In this document: piece after piece, positions 5,210 to 8,920 of the stretch
Layout of the letters: the number at the start of each line of letters is the position of its first letter
Position numbering within the stretch: position 1 is the stretch's first letter
NCBI GenBank assembly: GCA_011055585.1
Contig: DRGT01000035.1
Coordinates: 1 to 8,920, forward strand
Direction of reading: 5' to 3'
DNA from: Candidatus Nitrosopumilus sp.
GTDB lineage: Archaea > Thermoproteota > Nitrososphaeria > Nitrososphaerales > Nitrosopumilaceae
DNA: 8,920 nucleotides
Translations under genes and position numbers: made by a program
Notes under the pieces: model-generated
What the model saw: the letters and a program-made list of their open reading frames with translations, nothing else
Told to the model about the DNA's origin: nothing
Database searches by the model: none

Positions 5210-6235
5210 TTGGGTAAAAAAGCAGCAGTAATCAACGGTGATGGTGTTGGTCCTGAGCTTGTTGATGCCATGACACATGTTCTAAAGGAATGTAACACTC
5301 AGATTGAGATGATTCGGTGTGAGGCAGGTTCAGAACAATGGAAAAAACATGGTGGAGATACCTACATTCCAGACGAGACTACAAAAATTATGGAAGAAAG
5401 CGATGCCTGTTTTAAAGGTCCAACAACAACGATTCCTGATCCTAATGCACCAAGAAGTGTTGCAGTGTCTACCAGACAAAAGTTTGAGCTATATGCAAAC
5501 ATTAGACCAATCAAAACTTATGACAGACTATCGCCTGATAAAAAATTAGATTTTGTTTGCTTTAGGGAAGCAACTGAAGGACTATACGCTGGCATTGAAT
5601 TTGCAATATCTGAAGACTCTGCTATCGCAATTAGAAAAATAACAAGAAATGGTTGTGCACGAATTGTTAATGCAGCATTTGATTATGCAAAAAAACATAA
5701 CATGAACAAAGTTGTAGCAATAACAAAAAGAAACATTCTCAAAAGAACCGATGGAATTTTTTGGGGCGAGGTGGAAAGAGCAGCAAAAGAAAATTCTGGA
5801 ATTGAAATTGAGGAATATTATATCGATAACATGACACAGCAACTAGTAAAAAATCCAGAACGATTTAACGGAAATGTTCTAGTTAGTACCAATTTGTTTA
5901 TGGATATTATTTCTGAGTGTGCTTCAGGAAATATTGGTAGTATTGGAAATGTGTATTCAGCAAACATTGGAGACAGCTACGCAATGTTTGAGCCTGCACA
6001 TGGAAGTGCACCAAAATACAAGGGGATGAACAAGGTAAACCCGACTGCAACAGTTCTTTCTGGTGCCTGGATGGCTGAATATCTTGGAGAGTCAGACATT
6101 AAAAAAGCAATCTTTGATGCAACAGATCAAGTAATCAATGAAGGTAAGGTTGTCACATATGATCTTGGAGGCAATTCTGGAACAAAAGAGATGGCAGAAG
6201 CAATTGCAAATGTTGCAAAAGAAAAATTAAAGTGA
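5210..6235 (+). CDS. Isocitrate/isopropylmalate dehydrogenase family, probable NADP-type isocitrate dehydrogenase
   Basis: A 341-residue cytosolic beta-decarboxylating dehydrogenase. Starts at TTG 5210; a stop lies seven codons upstream and only CTG 5201 is an alternative. Seen: GDGVGPE (10-16); RSVAVSTRQ (82-90), whose Ser83 matches the substrate Ser of isocitrate dehydrogenases rather than the Leu of isopropylmalate dehydrogenases; NIRP (97-100); REATEGLYAGIE (119-130) with catalytic Tyr126; catalytic Lys173 in TKRNILKRTDG; metal ligands Asp206 and Asp232; HGSAPKY (264-270). Lys269, Tyr270 and Val276 match the NADP-selecting residues of E. coli Icd (Lys344, Tyr345, Val351), and Tyr317 matches Tyr391, but Gly321 replaces Arg395. 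Glu236 replaces the third metal Asp. The likely role is isocitrate to 2-oxoglutarate in the TCA-type pathway supplying glutamate. Isopropylmalate or homoisocitrate as substrate is not excluded. The 3' end overlaps the convergent methyltransferase by 9 bp. Confidence 0.85.
   Translation: MGKKAAVINGDGVGPELVDAMTHVLKECNTQIEMIRCEAGSEQWKKHGGDTYIPDETTKIMEESDACFKGPTTTIPDPNAPRSVAVSTRQKFELYANIRPIKTYDRLSPDKKLDFVCFREATEGLYAGIEFAISEDSAIAIRKITRNGCARIVNAAFDYAKKHNMNKVVAITKRNILKRTDGIFWGEVERAAKENSGIEIEEYYIDNMTQQLVKNPERFNGNVLVSTNLFMDIISECASGNIGSIGNVYSANIGDSYAMFEPAHGSAPKYKGMNKVNPTATVLSGAWMAEYLGESDIKKAIFDATDQVINEGKVVTYDLGGNSGTKEMAEAIANVAKEKLK
6214..6226 (-). terminator. Possible T-rich terminator of the ribosomal-protein operon
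   Basis: Immediately after the methyltransferase stop the minus strand reads TTTTTCTTTTGC, inside the 3' end of the convergent dehydrogenase gene. Archaeal termination commonly uses such tracts; this one is short and interrupted. Confidence 0.3.
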
Positions 6236-6760
6236 TTTAGCTTCAAGCAAAATTAATTCTTCAAAAAATAGCTTCTTTTTGGCTTTAATTTCTACATCAA
6301 ATCCTTCTTTTTTAGTTAGTTCAATAAGTTTTTGATAATTTGAAGGCGATGATGTGACAAAAAGAAATTTACCTCCTGATTTGAGGCAATTTTTTGCAGA
6401 TTTGATAATTTTCATAGGAATAACAATTCCTTCTGGTCCACCATCTGTTGCAATGTCTAAAATTTCTTCAGATGTCAAGTAAGGCATGTTACAAATAATC
6501 AAATCAAACTTGTTTTGCAATGCATCAGCACCATTACAACACACTAAATTTTCAGGTTTTCTTGATTGATTTTGCAAGGCTTCAAAGTTTACATCAGTTC
6601 CAACTACAAATCTAAATGACTTTGAAAGTGATTTTGTTAGATAGCCAGAACCACTACCGATGTCTAAAGCTGCATCTCCTTTTTCATTTTTGATGTGATC
6701 CTCTAAAAAGTAGGTATCTTCTGCTGGCTGGTACGTATCATTTGATAATTTGTTTTGCAA
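6227..6760 (-). CDS. HemK2/Mtq2-like SAM-dependent protein-glutamine methyltransferase
   Basis: A 177-residue Rossmann-fold methyltransferase, last gene of the operon. Starts at TTG 6760, overlapping the end of ksgA by 23 nt; a stop lies just upstream in frame and no later start precedes the first motif. The N-terminal YQPAEDTYFLED (10-21) matches the YEPAEDT signature of eukaryotic/archaeal HemK2 (N6AMT1/Mtq2), which methylates the glutamine of the GGQ motif in class I release factor. SAM-binding motif LDIGSGSGY is at 32-40 and acidic Asp56 ends motif II. The catalytic tetrapeptide, usually NPPY, is NMPY (91-94) here. HemK2 usually needs a Trm112 partner; none is visible. aRF1 as substrate is inference from the family; another protein or nucleic-acid target is possible. 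Confidence 0.8.
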   Translation of the reverse strand: MQNKLSNDTYQPAEDTYFLEDHIKNEKGDAALDIGSGSGYLTKSLSKSFRFVVGTDVNFEALQNQSRKPENLVCCNGADALQNKFDLIICNMPYLTSEEILDIATDGGPEGIVIPMKIIKSAKNCLKSGGKFLFVTSSPSNYQKLIELTKKEGFDVEIKAKKKLFFEELILLEAKSL

Positions 6761-7436
6761 TTTTGATTATTTCATCTCCATCTAGTTCATCTAGTCTTTT
6801 AGTTGAATCACTCCTCTTTCCAAATTGTTTGAGAATGTTTTGAAGAGTTTTTCTTCGATAAGAAAACAGCTTGTTTACAGTTTTTATTAATTCCTTTGAA
6901 ACAATATTTTTGCTTTTTAATTTTAGAACGACTGAATCAACTTTTGGTTGTGGAATAAAGTTACTTTTATCCACTTTTATGACAGATTCGATATCAAATG
7001 CATATTGAGCTAGAATAGAAATTGCTTTTCGTTTTTTTGATTTTGTTTGTAGTTTTTCTGCAAACTCTTTTTGAACCATGATAACAGCTCGTGAGAATTT
7101 GTTCTGAATAAGCCACTCTATTGCATCTCTACTTTTTGAATATGGAAGATTAGAAACAAAGACAGTAAAGTTTTCTTTAGATTTGAATCCATCACCAAGT
7201 TTTAGCTTTAGATTTGAAGTAGTATAGTGAATTTTAGCATCATGGTATAGTTTTTTGTCAGTCTCAAATGATGTCACCTTTTTTGCGTTTTTACATAAAA
7301 AAGGAATGAGGATGCCTCGTCCTGTGCCTATTTCAAGCACAGAATCATGTTTTGAGAGATTTATAGCAGCAACGATTTTTTGTGCGATTTTTTCAGATTT
7401 TAAAAAGTGCTGCCCAAGTCTCTGCCGTTTTTTCAT
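6738..7436 (-). CDS. ksgA: rRNA adenine dimethyltransferase KsgA/Dim1
   Basis: A 232-residue enzyme of the family that dimethylates the two adjacent adenines in the helix 45 loop of 16S rRNA late in small-subunit assembly. Seen: RLGQHFL (6-12), SAM motif LEIGTGRG (34-41), Glu58 at the end of the second strand (SFETD), D82 in LGDGF, catalytic NLPY (96-99), FIPQPKVDS in the C-terminal half, and FSYRRKTLQN, typical of the C-terminal rRNA-binding domain. It is shorter than the usual 260-280 residues, mainly at the C-terminus, and the segment after NLPY reads SKSRDA rather than the common NISSP-type sequence. The ATG at 7436 overlaps the upstream stop as ATGA, implying translational coupling. Confidence 0.93.
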   Translation of the reverse strand: MKKRQRLGQHFLKSEKIAQKIVAAINLSKHDSVLEIGTGRGILIPFLCKNAKKVTSFETDKKLYHDAKIHYTTSNLKLKLGDGFKSKENFTVFVSNLPYSKSRDAIEWLIQNKFSRAVIMVQKEFAEKLQTKSKKRKAISILAQYAFDIESVIKVDKSNFIPQPKVDSVVLKLKSKNIVSKELIKTVNKLFSYRRKTLQNILKQFGKRSDSTKRLDELDGDEIIKIAKQIIK

Positions 7437-7999
7437 CGTTTTACGAAGAGATTCATTCGTGTTTCTCCTGTAATCTCTTCCATAATTCGTTTTGAAATTT
7501 GCTTTATTGGTTCTTTGAATCCAATTCTTTCTTGCAAATCTGCAAAGTTGTCAAATTTTTTCTTTTCTCGCTCTTCAAGCATTAACCTCATGTACGTTTT
7601 TCCAATTCCAGGAATTAGTTCTAGTGCATGAATTCTTGGTGTAAGTGGTTGTGCATTATTTAGATAATCAACAAACCTTTTCTCATTTTCTGTAACAATT
7701 TTTTCTACAACACCAGGAAGTTCTGTTTGAGCTGATGAAGAAATTCTGTCATAGGTCATCTTTCCTAATACTGAAAGAACTTTGGTACGTCCTTCCTTTC
7801 CAATGAAAATTTTTTCACCAACCTCAAAAGTAGAATTTGGTTGACCGAGAATTTCAAGCAAAGTTAATCTGTCCTCACCAATTGCAGTAACAATAATTCC
7901 TTCACGTCCACGCACCGTTGTTGACTTGCCTCTTGTGTTAAAATCTAAAACGTATGAATGCTCTTCGTACTTTCTAGGTGGGTTATATGCCCTCTCCAA
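7433..7999 (-). CDS. DUF655 family protein (OB-like plus helix-hairpin-helix)
   Basis: A 188-residue protein conserved in archaea between rpoF and ksgA. The N-terminal half (about 15-85) is beta-rich and OB/S1-like. The C-terminal half carries the helix-hairpin-helix LIPGIGKTYMRLMLEER (128-144), which contacts the backbone of DNA or RNA. Starts at TTG 7999; this is supported by a Shine-Dalgarno-like GGTGA (8006-8010) 6 nt upstream and an in-frame stop three codons before. The function is not established. Its place in this operon suggests a role with nucleic acid in transcription or ribosome biogenesis. Confidence 0.88.
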   Translation of the reverse strand: MERAYNPPRKYEEHSYVLDFNTRGKSTTVRGREGIIVTAIGEDRLTLLEILGQPNSTFEVGEKIFIGKEGRTKVLSVLGKMTYDRISSSAQTELPGVVEKIVTENEKRFVDYLNNAQPLTPRIHALELIPGIGKTYMRLMLEEREKKKFDNFADLQERIGFKEPIKQISKRIMEEITGETRMNLFVKR

Positions 8000-8005
8000 A
8001 AAACT

Positions 8006-8010
8006 TCACC
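8006..8010 (-). promoter_or_regulatory. Shine-Dalgarno site deciding the DUF655 TTG start
   Basis: GGTGA on the minus strand, complementary to the 3' end of 16S rRNA, lies 6 nt before TTG 7999. Unlike the leaderless promoter-proximal genes, this internal operon gene has a recognisable ribosome binding site. Confidence 0.5.
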
Positions 8011-8017
8011 TTACTAA

Positions 8018-8344
8018 CTACGAGTTCTCCTTGGTGATTTTTAGAATTTTTTCTAGAGTCTCAGCAAGGATTAGTTTTTTCCAACCAAATGTAAAGGAGC
8101 GAAGTTCTGCTAGTGTGGTTGGTCTAATGTTTACAATTTCCGCAGCTTCTTCAGTTGTTAATTCACATTCTTTTATGAGCTGTTCTCTCATTTTTTTAGC
8201 AACTTTAGGATCAATCTTTACAAATTTTGAAACATAATCATAAGTCCAGCGTTGTATTTGGTCCATAGATTCTATATCTACTTTTTCTAAAATTTCTTTT
8301 ACCTCCGAAATAGAGATTGGCTTTTTTGTTTTTACTTGTTCCAT
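8018..8344 (-). CDS. rpoF: DNA-directed RNA polymerase subunit F (Rpb4 homologue)
   Basis: A 108-residue, largely helical protein. With RpoE (Rpb7) it forms the stalk of archaeal RNA polymerase, which helps open the promoter and binds emerging RNA. Seen: ISISEVKEILEKV, then QRWTYDYVSKFVKIDPKVAKKM (the conserved T-x-D-Y-x-x-K-F region), then ELTTEEAAEIVNIRPTTLAELRSF, the HRDC-like part with the I-x-P/R-P-x-x-x-x-E-L pattern. The length matches the archaeal family. It begins 3 nt after the L21e stop and ends 18 nt before DUF655, so the genes are co-transcribed. Confidence 0.92.
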   Translation of the reverse strand: MEQVKTKKPISISEVKEILEKVDIESMDQIQRWTYDYVSKFVKIDPKVAKKMREQLIKECELTTEEAAEIVNIRPTTLAELRSFTFGWKKLILAETLEKILKITKENS

Positions 8345-8347
8345 TTT

Positions 8348-8647
8348 TTATACACCGAATGGTTTGACATGGTCCAATCTAGCGATTAAGGTTTTCGACT
8401 TGTTGCCCAATTTTATATCGAGTGTAACGGTACGTCGTCCAACATTTGTAACTGTACCTACTTTTCCATGGTACCGTTTGTGAGGCATTCCCTTATGCTG
8501 CCTAGGATCGATTATGACTAGAGCTCTATCTCCCTCATGATATTCTCTTAGAAGAAATGATACTCCTCTGGGCTGCCTCTTGGTCAATATTGACCTTGTT
8601 TTGTGCCTAAATCCATGAGAATGGCCAGATGTCCTTTTTGTAGTCAT
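8348..8647 (-). CDS. rpl21e: Large-subunit ribosomal protein L21e
   Basis: A 99-residue basic protein of the archaeal/eukaryotic 50S/60S subunit. Seen: HGFRHKTRSILTK near the N-terminus, GVSFLLREYHEGDRALVIIDP, GMPHKRYHGKVGTV and the KOW/SH3-like end TLDIKLGNKSKTL...RLDHVKP. Full length for the family. It is the first gene of the operon; a TATA-like ATTAAAAT (8673-8680, minus strand) lies about 29 bp before the ATG at 8647, so the mRNA has almost no leader. Confidence 0.96.
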   Translation of the reverse strand: MTTKRTSGHSHGFRHKTRSILTKRQPRGVSFLLREYHEGDRALVIIDPRQHKGMPHKRYHGKVGTVTNVGRRTVTLDIKLGNKSKTLIARLDHVKPFGV

Positions 8648-8672
8648 ATCTGACTAGGACTCGCCTAGCCCT

Positions 8673-8680
8673 ATTTTAAT
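8673..8680 (-). promoter_or_regulatory. TATA box of the L21e-rpoF-DUF655-ksgA operon
   Basis: On the minus strand ATTAAAAT, within TATTAAAATAG, centred about 29 bp before the L21e ATG in the 48-bp gap to the upstream receiver gene. It predicts transcription from about 8650. Confidence 0.5.
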
Positions 8681-8695
8681 ACTTAGGGAGAAGAA

Positions 8696-8920
8696 CTATG
8701 AGTTTACTAATTCATTTAGTTTCTCAGTAAGGTCATCTAGGTCTGATGGTTTTAACAAATAGGAATGGACCCCTCTTTTTACTAGTTTATCCAATTCGGT
8801 TTCAGATATTGTGGAAGCTGTAAACACAATTATTTTATTTTTTTCAAGTTCTTTTTCTTTTTCTAGAACATCTATCACATCATAACCACTAAATTCAGGC
8901 ATGGCAAGGTCTAGCAGAAC
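8696..8920 (-). CDS. CheY-like response-regulator receiver domain (N-terminus outside the window)
   Basis: The frame is open to the window edge, so about 75 C-terminal residues are seen. It starts inside the conserved VLLDLAMPE segment: the phospho-acceptor Asp is encoded at 8909-8911, followed by the switch Thr in VFTAS and the conserved Lys in LLKPSD. These three residues mark a functional receiver. The protein ends soon after the receiver (KLNELVNS), with no output domain after it, so it is a CheY-like single-domain regulator unless an extra domain lies N-terminal. The ATG at 8902 is internal, not the start. No histidine kinase is in the window. Confidence 0.9.
   Translation of the reverse strand, partial: VLLDLAMPEFSGYDVIDVLEKEKELEKNKIIVFTASTISETELDKLVKRGVHSYLLKPSDLDDLTEKLNELVNS

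Noticed and set aside
7255..8237. Plus-strand frames of 72-103 codons across the operon
   Set aside because: All are opposite-strand readings of ksgA, DUF655 and rpoF and lack any recognisable features.

Overview
The window reads as AT-rich archaeal chromosome, most likely from a marine ammonia-oxidising thaumarchaeon (Nitrososphaerota, Nitrosopumilus-like). The archaeal assignment is firm. It rests on a ribosomal protein L21e - RpoF (Rpb4) - DUF655 - KsgA/Dim1 - HemK2-type methyltransferase operon, on TATA-type promoters only about 25-30 bp upstream of start codons (leaderless or nearly leaderless transcripts), and on several TTG starts. The genus-level guess is inference from base composition, the style of the secreted protein and the isocitrate-dehydrogenase-like gene.

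Layout from left to right. (1) Positions 1-3008, minus strand: one very long open frame that runs off the left edge. It encodes a secreted or membrane-anchored modular surface protein with a signal peptide, an ectodomain, two more membrane segments, a LamG/concanavalin-like domain, a prealbumin-like domain, a Thr/Asp repeat stalk, an Asp-rich putative Ca-binding loop and further beta-rich modules. (2) Positions 3009-4239: a 1.2-kb AT-rich region without large genes. It holds the surface-protein promoter with a palindrome between TATA box and start, a 55-residue AbrB/MazE-type DNA-binding protein (3389-3556, minus), two arrays of a 47-bp repeat on either side of that gene, five exact copies of the octamer TAGGTACC (one forming a palindrome in the AbrB gene's own promoter), and a foldable 3980-4078 segment that could be a small RNA. 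(3) 4240-4323, minus: tRNA-Ser(GCU). (4) 4359-5105, minus: a calcineurin-like phosphoesterase, divergent from (5) 5210-6235, plus: an isocitrate/isopropylmalate dehydrogenase family enzyme, most likely an NADP-type isocitrate dehydrogenase. (6) 6227-8647, minus: the translation/transcription operon, tightly packed and partly overlapping. (7) 8696-8920, minus: the C-terminal part of a CheY-like receiver whose 5' end lies outside the window.

The operon genes share one theme: a ribosomal protein, an RNA polymerase stalk subunit, an HhH/OB-type nucleic-acid protein, an rRNA dimethyltransferase and a release-factor-type glutamine methyltransferase, so ribosome production and modification are co-expressed with transcription machinery. 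The left third is accessory in character. The observation I would follow first is the AbrB-like gene sitting among repeated TAGGTACC sites, next to a large surface-protein gene with its own promoter palindrome. That is a plausible small regulatory locus, but binding and function are inference.
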